Assembly: GCF_029227915.1 (NCBI RefSeq)
Contig: NC_079881.1
Span: 13,555,501-13,619,500 of the forward strand
Reading direction: 5' to 3'
Length of the DNA stretch: 64,000 bases
DNA from: Hydractinia symbiolongicarpus
Taxonomy: Eukaryota > Cnidaria > Hydrozoa > Anthoathecata > Hydractiniidae
Under the pieces are notes generated by a model. That model saw nothing but the letters and a program-made list of their open reading frames with translations. It did not search any database and was not told where the DNA came from. Shown here piece by piece: positions 34,486 through 47,954 of the stretch (its first letter is position 1; each line of letters opens with the position of its first letter). Made by a program: the position numbers and the translations under genes.

Positions 34486-35616
34486 GAGGCTTTAAAGGCC
34501 TGTGGACGCTGTTAGCAGCGTTCATAAATCCTGGCGCCCAGGAAAACGACTTAATATATCGTAGTCCATTGAGATTAAAAGGAATAGACCGATGGCAACT
34601 TGTCCGGGCTCGTGGAACTCCCTGACTTAAGTGTAGTGTCCTTATTACGCCATAAGAGGCCGTACTACACGCTTTAAAGGTCTGTACACGTAATTAGGAA
34701 CGTTCTTAGAGACTGGCGCTCAAGAAAACGACTTAATATTTCGTAGTCTATTGAGATTGAAACGAATATACCGATGGCAACTTGCCTGGGCTCGTGCAAT
34801 CACGTGAGTTACGTGCAGTCTACTTATTAGGTCGTAAAAGGCGATAATTCACACTTTAAAGGCCTGTCCACGTAGTTAGGAACGGTCTCAGGGCCTGGAG
34901 CTCAAGAAAGCGACTTAATACATCGTAGACCATTGAAATTAAAAGGAACAGCCGAATGAAACTTGTCGGAGCTCTTGGAATCACGTGATTTACGTATAGA
35001 CTCCAAATTAGGCCGTGAAAGGCAATATTCCAGGCTTTAAAGGCCTGTGCACGCTGTTAACAGCGTTCATAAAGCCTGGCGCCCAGGAAAACAACTTAAT
35101 ATATCGTAGTCCATTGAGATTAACAGGAATAGACCGATGGCAACTTGTCCGGGCTCGTGGAATCACGTGAGTTACGTGTAGACTCCAAATTAGGCCGTAA
35201 AATGCCATATTACAGGCTTTAAAGACCTGTGCGCGTAGTTAGCAGCGTTTTTAGAGCCTGGCGCTCACAAAAACGAATTAAGACATCGTAGTCCATTGAG
35301 ATTGAAAGGAATAGACCAATGGCAATTTCTCTGTCCTTGTGGAAACACGTGATTGACGTGTAGACTCCTTATTAGGCCGTAAAAGGCCATATTAAAGGCT
35401 TTAAAGGTCTGTCCACGTAGTTAAAAGCGTTCTCAGAGCCTGGCGCTCAGGAAAACGACTTAATACATCGTAGAACCTTGAGATTGAAAGGAATAGACCG
35501 ATGCCAACTTGTTCGGGCTCGTGGAATCACGTGAGTTACGTGCAGTCTACTTATTAGGTCGTAAAAGGCGATAATACACACTTTAACGGCCTGTCCACGT
35601 AGTTAGCAGCGAATTT

Positions 35617-36852
35617 AGAGCCTGGCGCTCAGGAAAACGAATTAAGATATCGTAGTCCATTGAGATTGAAAGGATTAGACCGATGGCAATTTCTCTGTCC
35701 TTGTGGAACCACGTGATTGACGTGTAGACTCCTTATTAGGCAGTAAAAGGCGATATTACACACTTTAAAGGCCTGTCCACGTAGTTAGGAACGGTCTCGG
35801 GGCCTGGAGCTTAAGAAATCGACTTAATACATCGTAGTCCATTGTGATTAAAATGAATAGACCGATGGCAATTTCTCTGTCCTTGTGGAAACACGTGATT
35901 GACGTGTAGACTCCTTATTAGGCCGTAAAAGGCCATATTAAAGGCTTTAAAGGTCTGTCCACGTAGTTAGGAACGTTCTCAGAGCCTCGCGCTCAAGAAA
36001 ACGACTTAATACATCGTAGACCATTGAGATTAAAAAGAACAGCCGAATGGAATTTGTCGGAGCTCCTGGAATCACGTGATTTACGTGTACACTGCAAATT
36101 TGGCCGTGAAAGGCAATATTAGAGGCTTTAAAGGCCTGTGCACGTAGTTAACAGCGTTCTTAGAGCCTGGCACACAGGAAAACGACTTAATGTATCATAG
36201 TCCATTGAGATTGAAAGGAAAAGAGCGATGCCAACTTGTAGGGGCTCGTGGAATCACGTGATTTACGTATAGACTCCTAATTAGATCGTAAAAGGCCATA
36301 TTAAAGGCTTTAAAGGTCTGTCCACGTAGTTAGGAATGTTCTCTGAGCCTGGCACACAAGAAAACGACTTAATACATCGTAGAACATTGAGATTGAAAGG
36401 AATAGACCGATGCAAACTTGTTCGGCCTCGTGGAATCACGTGAGTTACGTGCAGTCTACTTATTAGGTCGTAAAAGGCGATAATACACACTTTAAAGGCC
36501 TGTCCACGTAGTTAGCAGCGATTTTAGAGCCTGGCGCTCAGGAAAACGAATTAAGATATCGTAGTCCATTGAGATTGAAAGGAATAGACCGATGGCAATT
36601 TCTCTGTCCTTGTGGAACCACGTGATTGACGTGTAGACTCACTCCTTATTAGGCCGTAAAAGGCGATAATACACGCTTTAAAGGTCTGTCTACGTAGTTT
36701 GGAACGGTCTCAGGGCCTGGAGCTCAAGAAAGGGACTTAATACATCGTAGACCATTGAGATTAAAAGAAACAGCCGAATGGAACTTGTCGGAGCTCCTGG
36801 AATCACGTGATTTACGTGTACACTCCAAATTAGGCCGTGAAAGGCAATATTC
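35617..36852 (-). repeat. Duplicated block, offset 2,367 bp, copy 2
   Basis: Partner of 33,250-34,485. The right edge is where this copy reads CAATATTCCAGGC and the partner CAATATTAGAGGC. Confidence 0.82.
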
Positions 36853-38339
36853 CAGGCTTTAAAGGCCTGTGCACGTAGTTAGAAACGTTCTCAGAGCCTG
36901 GCGCTCAAGAAAACCACTTATTACATCGTAATCCATTGAAATTGAAATGAATAGGCCGATGGCCTCCTGTCTGTGCTCGTGGAACTCCCTGTCTTAAGTG
37001 TAGTGTCCTTATTACGCCATAAGAGGCCGTGTTACACGCTTTAAAGGTCTGTACACGTAATTAGGAACGTTCTTAGAGCCTGGCGCCCAAGAAAACGACT
37101 TAATACATCGTAGACCATTAAGATTGAAAGGAATAGAGCGATGGCAATTTTTCTGTCCTTGTGGAAACACGTGATTGACGTGAAGACTCCTTATTAGGCC
37201 GTAAAAGGCGATAATACACGCTTTAAAGGTCTGTCCAAATAATTAGGTACGTTCTCAGAGCCTGGCGCTAAAGAAAACGACTTAACATAGTGTAGTCTAT
37301 TGAGATTGAAACGAATAGATCGATGGCAACTTGGCTGGGCTCGCGGAATCACGTGATTTACGTGTGGACTCCAAAATAGGCCATAAAAGGCCATATTAAA
37401 GGATTAAAAGGCCTTTGCACTTAGTTAGCAGCGTTCTTAGAGTCTGGCACTCAGGAACATGACTAAACACATGTTGTCCATTGAGATTAAAAGGATTAGA
37501 CCGATGGCAACTTGTCCGTGCTCGTGGAATCACGTGAGTTACGTGTAGACTCCAAATTAGGCTGTAAAAGGCCATATTAAAGTCTTTAAAGGCCTGTGCA
37601 CGTAGTTAGCATCGTTCTTAGAGCCTGGCGCACAGAAAAACGACTTAATGCTAGGTAGTCCATTGAGATTGAAAGTAATAGGCCGATGGCCACTTGTCTT
37701 GGCACGTGTAGTCAGTCACGTTACTTACGTGTAGTCTTCTTATTAGGCCGTAAAAGGCGATAATACACAATTTAAAGGCCTGTCAGCGTAGTTGGGAACG
37801 TTCTCAGAGCCTGGCGCTTAAGAGAAGGACTTAATATGTCGTAGTCTATTGAGATTGAAAGGAATAGACCGATGGCAACTTGGCTGGGCACGTGATTTAC
37901 GTGTAGACTCCAAATTAGGCCCTATAAGGCCATATTAAAGTCTTTAAAGGCCTGTGCACGTAGTTAGGAACGTTCTTAGAGCCTGGCGCTCAAGAAAACC
38001 ACTTATTACATCGTAATCCATTGAAATTGAAATGAATAGGCCGATGGCCTCCTGTCTGTGCTCGTGGAACTCCCTGTCTTAAGTGTAGTGTCCTAATTAC
38101 GCCATAAGAGGCCGTGTTACACGCTTTAAAGGTCTGTCCACGTTATTAGGCACGTTCTTAGAGCCTGGCGCTCAAGAAAACGACTTAATATATCGTAGTC
38201 TATTGAGATTGAAAGGAATAGACCGATGGCAACTTGGCTGGGCTCGCAGAATCACGTGATTTACGTGTAGACTCCAAATTAGGCCGTAAAAAGCCATATT
38301 AAAGTCTTTAAAGGCCTGTGCACGTAGTTAGGAACGTTC

Positions 38340-39365
38340 TCAGAGCCTGGCGCTCAAGAAAACCACTTATTACATCGTAATCCATTGAAATTGAAATGAA
38401 TAGGCCGATGGCCTCCTGTCTGTGCTCGTAGAACTCCCTGTCTTAAGTGTAGTGTCCTTATTACGCCATAAAAGGCCGTGTTACACGCTTTAAAGGTCTG
38501 TACACGTAATTAGGAACGTTCTTAGAGGCTGGCGCCCAGGAAAACGACTTAATATATCGTAGTCCATTGAGATTAAAAGGAGTAGAGCGATGGCAACTTG
38601 TCCGGGCTCGTGGAATCACGTGAGTTACGTGTAGACTCCAAATTAGGCCGTAAAATGCCATATTACAGGCTTTAAAGACCTGTGCGCGTAGTTAGCAGCG
38701 TTTTTAGAGCCTGTCGCTCAGGAAAACGAATTAAGACATCGTAGTCCATTGAGATTGAAAGGAATAGACCAATGGCAATTTTCTCTGTCCTTGTGGAAAC
38801 ACGTGATTGACGTGAAGACTCCTTATTAGGCCGTAAAGGGCGATAATACACACTTTAAAGGCCTGTCCACGTAGTTAGGAACGGTCTCAGGGCCTGGCGC
38901 TTAAGAAATCGACTTAATACATCGTAGTCCATTGAGATTGAAAAGAATAGACTGATGGCCTCCTGTCTGTGCTCTTGGAACTCCCTGACTTAAGTGTAGT
39001 CTCCTTGTTAGGTCATAAGAGGCTGTTTTACAAGCTTTAAAGGTCTGTCCACGTTATTAGGCACGTTCTTAGACCCTGGCGCTCAAGAAAACGACTTAAT
39101 ATATCGTAGTCTATTGAGATTGAAAGGAATAGACCGATGGCAACTTGGCTGGGCTCGCGGAATCACGTGATTTATGTGTAGACTCCAAGTTAGGCCGTAA
39201 AAGGCCATATTAAAGTCTTTAAAGGCCTGTGCACGTAGTTAGGAACGTTCTCAGAGCCTGGCGCTCAAGAAAACCACTTATTACATCGTAATCCATTGAA
39301 ATTGGAAGGAACAGGCTGATGGCTTCCTGTCTGTGCTCGTGGAACTCCCTGACTTAAGTATAGTC
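38340..39365 (-). repeat. Duplicated block, offset 6,185 bp, copy 2
   Basis: Partner of 32,155-33,180. A further partial copy of its right part occurs near 40,250-40,450, followed at 40,500-40,800 by monomers repeated from 39,415-39,715, so this stretch has been copied more than once. Confidence 0.72.
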
Positions 39366-41814
39366 TCCTCATTACGCCATAAGAGGCCGTACTACAAAGG
39401 TTTAAAGGTCTTTACACGTAATTAGGAACGTTCTTAGAGACTGGCGCTCAAGAAAACGACTTAATATATCGTAGTCTATTGAGATTGAAACGAATATACC
39501 GATGGCAACTTGCCTGGGCTCGCGGAATCACGTGATTTACGTGTAGACTCCAAATTAGGCCGTAAAGGGCCATATTACACGCTTTAAAGCTCTGTCCACG
39601 TAGTTAGAAACATTCTCAGAGCCTCGCGCTCAAGAAAACGACTTAATACATCGTAGAACCTTGAGATTGAAAGGAATAGACCAATGCCAACTTGTTCGGG
39701 CTCGTGGAATCACGTGAGTCTACTTATTAGGTCGTAAAAGGCGATAATACACACTTTAAAGGCCTGTCCACGTAGTTAGGAACGGTCTCAGGGCCTGGAG
39801 CTTAAGAAATCGACTTAATACATCGTAGTCCATTGTGATTAAAAGCAATAGACCGATGGCAATTTCTCTGTCCTTGTGCAAACACGTGATTGACGTGTAG
39901 ACTCCTTATTAGGCTGTAAAAGGCGATAATACACACTTAAAGGCCTGTCCACGTAGTTAGGAACGGTCTCAGGTCCTGGCGCTTAAGAAATCGACTTAAT
40001 ACATCGTAGTCCATTGAGATTGAAATGAATAAACTGATGGCCTCCTGTCTGTGCTCTTGGAACTCCCTGACTTAAGTGTAGTCTCCTTGTTAGGTCATAA
40101 GAGGCTGTATTACAAGCTTTAAAAGGTCTGTCCACGTTATTAGGCACGTTCTTAGAGCCTGGCGCTCAAGAAAACGACTTAATATATCGTAGTCTATTGA
40201 GATTGAAAGGAATAGACCGATGGCAACTTGGCTGGGCACGCGGAATCACGTGATTTACGTGTGGACTCCAAATTAGGCCGTAAAAGGCCATATTAAAGTC
40301 TTTAAAGGCCTGTGCACGTAGTTAGGAACGTTCTCAGAGCCTGGCGCTCAAGAAAACCACTTATTACATCGTAATCCATTGAAATTGGAAGGAACAGGCT
40401 GATGGCTTCCTGTCTGTGCTCGTGGAACTCCCTGACTTAAGTGTAGTCTCCTCATTACGCCATAAAAGGCTGTACTACACGCTTTAAAGGTCTGTACACG
40501 TAATTAGGAACGTTCTTAGAGACTGGCGCTCAAGAAAACGACTTAATATATCGTAGTCTATTGAGATTGAAACGAATATACCGATGGCAACTTGCCTGGG
40601 CTCGCGGAATCACGTGATTTACGTGTAGACTCCAAATTAGGCCGTAAAGGGCCATATTACACGCTTTAAAGCTCTGTCCACGTAGTTAGAAACATTCTCA
40701 GAGCCTCGCGCTCAAGAAAACGACTTAATACATCGTAGAACCTTGAGATTGAAAGGAATAGACCAATGCCAACTTGTTCGGGCTCGTGGAATCACGTGAG
40801 TCAACTTATTAGGTCGTAAAAGGCGATAATACACACTTTAAAGGCCTGTCCACGTAATTAGGAACGTTCTTAGAGACTGGCGCTCAAAGAAACGACTTAA
40901 TATATCGTAGTATATTGAGATTGAAACGAATATACCGATGGCAACTTGCCTGGGCTAGTGGAATCACGTGAGTTACGTGCAGTCTACTATTTAGGTCGTA
41001 AAAGGCGATAATACACACTTTAAAGGCCTGTCCACGTAGTTAGGAACGGTCTCAGGGCCTGGCGCTTAAGAAATCGACTTAATACATCGTAGCCCATTGT
41101 GATTAAAAGGAATAGACCGATGGCAATTTCTCTGTCCTTGTGGAAACACGTGATTGACGTGTAGACTCCTTGTTAGGTCATAAGAGGCTGTATTACAAGC
41201 TTTAAAGGTGTGTCCACGTTATTAGGCACGTTCTTAGAGCCTGGCGCTCAAGAAAACAACTTAATATATCGTAGTCTATTGAGATTGAAAGGAATAGACC
41301 GATGGCAACTTGGCTGGGCTCGCGGAATCACGTGATTTACGTATAGACTCCAAATTAGGCCGTAAAAGGCCATATTAAAGTCTTTAAAGGCCTGTCCACC
41401 TAGTTAGCAGCGAGTTTAGAGCCTGGCGCTCAGGAAAATGACTTAAGATATCGTAGTCCATTGAGATTGAAAGGAATAGACCGATGGCAATTTCTCTGTC
41501 CTTGTGGAACCACGTGATTGACGTGTAGACTCCTTATTAGGCAGTATAAGGCGATAATACACACTTTGAAGGCCTGTCCACGTAGTTAGGAACGGTCTCA
41601 TGGCCTGGAGCTTAAGAAATCGACTTAATACATCGTAGTCCATTGTGATTAAAAGGAATAGACCGATGGCAATTTCTCTGTCCTTGTGGAAACACGTGAT
41701 TGACGTGTAGACTCCTTATTAGGCCGTAAAAGGCCATATTAAAGGCTTTAAAGGTCTGTCCACGTAGTTAGAAACGTTCTCAGAGCCTCGAGCTCAAGAA
41801 AACGACTTAATACA

Positions 41815-42892
41815 TCGTAGTCCATTGAGATTGAAAGGAATAGACCGATGGCAACTTGTCCGGGCTCGTGGAATCACGTGAGTTACATGTAGACTCCAAA
41901 TTAGGCCGTAAAATGCCATATTACAGGCCTTAAAGACCTGTGCGCGTAGTTAGCAGCGTTTTTAGAGCCTGGCGCTCAGGAAAACGAATTAAGACATCGT
42001 AGTCCATTGAGATTGAAAGGAATAGACCAATGGCAATTTCTCTGTCCTTGTGGAAACACGTGATTGACGTGTAGACTCCTTATTAGGCCGTAAAAGGCGA
42101 TAATACACACTTTAAAGACCTGTCCACGTAGTTAGGAACGTTCTCAGAGCCTCGCGCTCAAGAAAACGACTTAATACATCGTAGACCATTGAGATTAAAA
42201 AGAACAGCCGAATGGAACTTGTCGGAGCTCCTGGAATCTCGTGATTTACGTGTACACTCCAAATTAGTCCGTGAAAGGCAATATTAGAGGCTTTAAAGGC
42301 TTGTGCACGTAGTTAGGAACGGTCTCAGGGCCTGGCGCTTAAGAAATCGACTTAATACATCGTAGTCCATTGAGATTAAAAAGAATAGACCGATGCCAAC
42401 TTGTTCGGGCTCGTGGAATCACGTGAGTTACGTGCAGTCTACTTATTAGGTCGTAAAAGGCGATAATACACACTTTAAAGGCCTGTCCACGTAGTTAGCA
42501 GCGATTTTAGAGCCTGGCGCTCAGGAAAACGAATTAAGATATCGTAGTCCATTGAGATTAAAAGGAATAGACCGATTGCAATTTCTAAGTCCCTGTGGAA
42601 CCACGTGATTGACGTGTAGACTCCTTATTAGGCCGTAAAAGGCGATAATACACACTTTAAAGGCCTGTCCACGTAGTTAGGAACGGTCTCAGGGCCTGGA
42701 GCTTAAGAAATCGACTTAATACATCGTAGTCCATTGTGATTAAAAGGAATAGACCGATGGCAATTTCTCTGTCCTTGTGGAAACACGTGATTGACGTGTA
42801 GACTCCTTATTAGGCCGTAAAAGGCGATAATACACGCTTTAAAGGTCTGTCCACGTAGTTAGGAACGTTCTCAGAGCCTCGCGCTCAAGAAA
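41815..42892 (-). repeat. Duplicated block, offset 1,272 bp, copy 1 (partner 43,087-44,164)
   Basis: GAGTTACATGTAGACTCC with ATGCCATATTACAGGCCTTAAAG at 41,880 recurs at 43,152, and the GAATCTCGTGATTTACG variant (palindrome mutated to CTCGTG) recurs with it. The offset equals seven monomers. Homology ends where this copy reads GACTTAGTACATCG and the partner CACTTATTACATCG. Confidence 0.83.
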
Positions 42893-43086
42893 ACGACTTA
42901 GTACATCGTAGTCCATTGAGATTAACAGGAACAGCCAAATGGAACTTGTAGGAGCTCCTGGAATCACGTGATTTACGTGTACGCTCCAAATTAGGACGTG
43001 AAAGGCAATATTAGAGGATTTAAAGGCCTGTGCACGTAGTTAACAGCGTTCTTAGAGCCTGGCGCACAGGAAAACGACTTAATATA

Positions 43087-44164
43087 TCGTAGTCCATTGA
43101 GATTGAAAGGAATAGACCGATGGCAACTTGTCCGGGCTCGTGGAATCACGTGAGTTACATGTAGACTCCAAATTAGGCCGTAAAATGCCATATTACAGGC
43201 CTTAAAGACCTGTGCGCGTAGTTAGCAGCGTTTTTAGAGCCTGGCGCTCAGGAAAACGAATTAAGACATCGTAGTCCATTGAGATTGAAAGGAATAGACC
43301 AATGGCAATTTCTCTGTCCTTGTGGAAACACGTGATTGACGTGTAGACTCCTTATTAGGCCGTAAAAGGCGATAATACACACTTTAAAGGCCTGTCCACG
43401 TAGTTAGGAACGTTCTCAGAGCCTCGCGCTCAAGAAAACGACTTAATACATCGTAGACCATTGAGATTAAAAAGAACAGCCGAATGGAACTTGTCGGAGC
43501 TCCTGGAATCTCGTGATTTACGTGTACACTCCAAATTAGTCCGTGAAAGGCAATATTAGAGGCTTTAAAGGCCTGTGCACGTAGTTAGGAACGGTCTTAG
43601 GGCCTGGCGCTTAAGAAATCGACTTAAAACATCGTAGTCCATTGAGATTAAAAGGAATAGACCGATGCCAACTTGTTCGGGCTCGTGGAATCACGTGAGT
43701 TACGTGCAGTCTACTTCTTAGGTCGTAAAAGGCGATAATACACACTTTAAAGGCCTGTCCACGTAGTTAGCAGCGATTTTAGAGCCTGGCGCTCAGGAAA
43801 ACGAATTAAGATATCGTAGTCAATTGAGATTGAAAGGAATAGACCGATGGCAATTTCTCTGTCCCTGTGGAACCACGTGATTGACGTGTAGACTCCTTAT
43901 TAGGCCGTAAAAGGCGATAATACACACTTTAAAGGCCTGTCCACGTAGTTAGGAACGGTCTCAGGGCCTGGAGCTTAAGAAATCGACTTAATACATCGTA
44001 GTCCATTGTGATTAAAAGGAATAGACCGATGGCAATTTCTCTGTCCTTGTGGAAACACGTGATTGACGTGTAGACTCCTTATTAGGCCGTAAAAGGCGAT
44101 AATACACGCTTTAAAGGTCTGTCCACGTAGTTAGGAACGTTCTCAGAGCCTCGCGCTCAAGAAA
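43087..44164 (-). repeat. Duplicated block, offset 1,272 bp, copy 2
   Basis: Partner of 41,815-42,892. A few single-base differences are visible, such as TCTTAGGGCC near 43,594 against TCTCAGGGCC. Confidence 0.83.
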
Positions 44165-46375
44165 ACCACTTATTACATCGTAATCCATTGAAATTGAAAG
44201 GAATAGGCCGATGGCCTCCTGTCTGTGCTCGTGGATCTCCCTGACTTAAGTGTACTCTCCTTATTACGCCATAAGAGGCTGTACTACACGCTTTAAAGGT
44301 CTGTACACGTAATTAGGAACGTTCTTAGAGACTGGCGCTCAAGAAAACGACTTAATATATCGTAGTCTATTGAGATTGAAAGGAATAGACCGATGGCAAC
44401 TTGGCTGGGCTCGCGGAATCACGTGATTTACGTGTAGACTCCAAATTAGGCCGTAAAAGGCCATATTACAGGCTTAAGAGGCCTGTGCACGTAGTTAGGA
44501 ACGTTCTCAGAGCCTGGCGCTCAAGAAAGCGACTTAATACATCGTAGACTATTAAGATTAAAAGGAATAGACCGATGGCAACTTGTCTGGGCTCGTGGAA
44601 TCACGTGAGTTACGTGTAGACGTGTAGACTCCTTATTAGGCCGTAAAAGGCCATATTAAAGGCTTTAAAGGTCTGTCCACGTAGTTAGGAACGTTCTCAG
44701 AGCCTCACGCTCAAGAAAACGACTTAATACATCGTAGACCATTGAGACTAAAAGGAACAGCCGAATGGAACTTGTCGGAGCTCCTGGAATCACGTGATTT
44801 ACGTGTACACTCCAAATTAGGCCATGAAAGGCAATATTAGAGGCTTTAAAGGCCTGTGCACGTAGTTAACAGCGTTCTTAGAGCCTGGCGCACAGGAAAA
44901 CGACTTAATATATCATAGTCCATTGAGATTGAAAGGAAAAGAGCGATGCGAACTAGTAGGGGCTCGTGGAATCACGTGATTTACGTATAGACTCCAAATT
45001 AGATCGTAAAAGGCCATAATGCAGGCTTTAAAGACCTGTGCACGTAGTTAGGAACGTTCTCAGAGCCTGGTGCTTAAGAGAAGGACTTAATACATCGTAA
45101 TCTGTTGAGATTGAAATGAATAGACCGATGGCAACTTGTCCGTGCTCGTGGAATCACGTGAGTTACGTGTAGACTCCTTATTAGGCCGTAAAAGGCCACA
45201 TTACGCGCTTTAAAGACCTGTCCGCGTAGTTGGCAGCGTTTTTAGAGCCTGGCGCTCAGAAAAACGAATTTAGACATCGTAGTCCATTGAGATTGAAAGG
45301 AATAGACCGATGGCAACTTCTCTGTCCTTGTGGAATCACGTCATTTACGTGTAGACTCCTTATTAGGCCGTAAAAGGCGATAATACACACTTTAAAGGCC
45401 TGTCCACGTAGTTAGGAACATTCTCAGAGCCTCGGGCTCAAGAAAACGACTTAATACATCGTAGTCCATTAAGATTGAAAGGAATAGACCGATGGCAATT
45501 TCTCTGTCCTTGTGCAAACACGTGATTGACGTGAAGACTCCTTATTAGGCCGTAAAAAGCGATAATACACGCTTTAAAGGTCTGTCCAAATAATTAGGTA
45601 CGTTCTCAGAGCCTGGCGCTCAAGAAAACGACTTAATATATCATAGTCCATTGAGACTGAAAGGAAAAGAGCGATGATAAACTTGTAGGGGCTCGTGGAA
45701 TCACGTGATTTACGTGTAGACTTTTTATTGGGCCGTAAAAGGCCATATTAAAGGCTTTAAAGGTCTGTCCACGTAGTTAGGAACGTTCTCAGAGCCTCGC
45801 GCTCAAGAAAACGACTTAATATATCGTAGCCTATTGAGATTGAAAGGAATAGACCGATGGCAACTTGGCTGGGCTCGCGGAATCACGTGATTTACGTGTA
45901 GACTCCAAATTAGGCCGTAAAAGGCCATATTTAACTCTTTAAAGGCCTGTGCACGCAGTTAGAAGCGTTCTCAGAGCCTGGCGCTCAAGAAAACCACTTA
46001 TTACATCGTAATCCATTGAAATTGAAAGGAATAGGCCGATGGCCTCCTGTCTGTGCTCGTGGATCTCCCTGACTTAAGTGTACTCTCCTTATTACGCCAT
46101 AAGAGGCTGTACTACACGCTTTAAAGGTCTGTACACGTAATTAGAAATGTTCTTAGAGACTGGTGCTCAAGAAAACGACTTAATATATCGTAGTCTATTG
46201 AGATTGAAAGGAATAGACCGATGGCAATTTCTCTGTCCCTGTGGAACCACGTGATTGACGTGTAGACTCCTTATTAGGCCGTAAAAGGCGATAATACACA
46301 CTTTAAAGGCCTGTCCACGTAGTTAGGAACGGTCTCAGGGCCTGGAGCTTAAGAAATCGACTTAATACATCGTAG

Positions 46376-47954
46376 TCCATTGTGATTAAAAGGAATAGAC
46401 CGATGGCAATTTCTCTGTCCTTGTGGAAACACGTGATTGACGTGTAGACTCCTTATTAGGCCGTTAAAGGCGATAATACACGCTTTAAAGGTCTGTCCAC
46501 GTAGTTAGGAACGTTCTCAGAGCCTCGCGCTCAAGAAAACGACTTAGTACATCGTAGACCATTGAGATTAACAGGATCAGCTAAATGGAACTTGTCGGAG
46601 CTCCTGGAATCACGTGATTTACGTGTACGCTCCAAATTAGGCCGTGAAAGGCAATATTAGAGGCTTTAAAGTAGTCCATTGTGATTAAAAGGAATAGACC
46701 GATGGCAATTTCTCTGTCCTTGTGGAAACACGTGATTGACGTGTAGACTCCTTATTAGGCCGTAAAAGGCGATAATACACGCTTTAAAGGTCTGTCCACG
46801 TAGTTAGGAACGTTCTCAGAGCCTCGCGCTCAAGAAAACGACTTAGTACATCGTAGTCCATTGAGATTAACAGGAACAGCCAAATGGAACTTGTAGGAGC
46901 TCCTGGAATCACGTGATTTACGTGTACGCTCCAAATTAGGACGTGAAAGGCAATATTAGAGGATTTAAAGGCCTGTGCACGTAGTTAACAGCGTTCTTAG
47001 AGCCTGGCGCTCAAGAAAACGACTTAATATATCGTAGTCTATTGAGATTGAAAGGAATAGACCGATGGCAACTTGGCTGGGCTCGCGGAATCACGTGATT
47101 TACGTGTAGACTCCAAATTAGGCCGTAAAAGGCCATAATTAACTCTTTAAAGGCCTGTGCACGTAGTTAGGAGCGTTCTCAGAGCCTGGCGCTCAAGAAA
47201 ACCACTTATTACATCGTAATCCATTGAAATTGAAAGGAATAGGCCGATGGCCTCCTGTCTGTGCTCGTGGATCTCCCTGACTTAAGTGTACTCTCCTTAT
47301 TACGCCATAAGAGGCTGTACTACACGCTTTAAAGGTCTGTACACGTAATTAGGAACGTTCTTAGAGACTGGCGCTCAAGAAAACGACTTAATATATCGTA
47401 GTCTATTGAGATTGAAAGGAATAGACCGATGGCAACTTGGCTGGGCTCGCGGAATCACGTGATTTACGTGTAGACTCCAAATTAGGCCGTAAAAGGCCAT
47501 ATTACAGGCTTAAGAGGCCTGTGCACGTAGTTAGGAACGTTCTCAGAGCCTGGCGCTCAAGAAAGCGACTTAATACATCGTATACTATTGAGATTAAAAG
47601 GAATAGACCGATGGCAACTTGTCTGGGCTCGTGGAATCACGTGAGTTACGTGTAGACGTGTAGACTCCTTATTAGGCCGTAAAAGGCCATATTAAAGGCT
47701 TTAAAGGTCTGTCCACGTAGTTAGGAACGTTCTCAGAGCCTCACGCTCAAGAAAACGACTTAATACATCGTAGACCATTGAGACTAAAAGGAACAGCCGA
47801 ATGGAACTTGTCGGAGCTCCTGGAATCACGTGATTTACGTGTAGACTCCTTATTAGGCCGTAAAAGGCGATAATACACACTTTAAAGGCCTGTCCACGTA
47901 GTTAGGAACATTCTCAGAGCCTCGGGCTCAAGAAAACGACTTAATACATCGTAG
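46376..47954 (-). repeat. 1,579 bp tandem duplication, copy 1
   Basis: It is directly followed by copy 2 (47,955-49,533). Both contain the shortened monomer GGCTTTAAAGTAGTCC (46,669 and 48,248), which makes the unit a non-integer number of monomers, and the 9 bp local duplication in GTGTAGACGTGTAGACTCC. I see only a handful of differences, for example GGACGTGAAAGG at 46,939 against GGCCGTGAAAGG at 48,518. Confidence 0.87.

Noticed and set aside
47437-47655. Identical basic 72-codon frames at 47,437 and 49,016, resembling a conserved arginine-rich protein
   Set aside because: They lie antisense to the other monomer frames inside the two copies of the 1,579 bp duplication. The identity is explained by the recent duplication.
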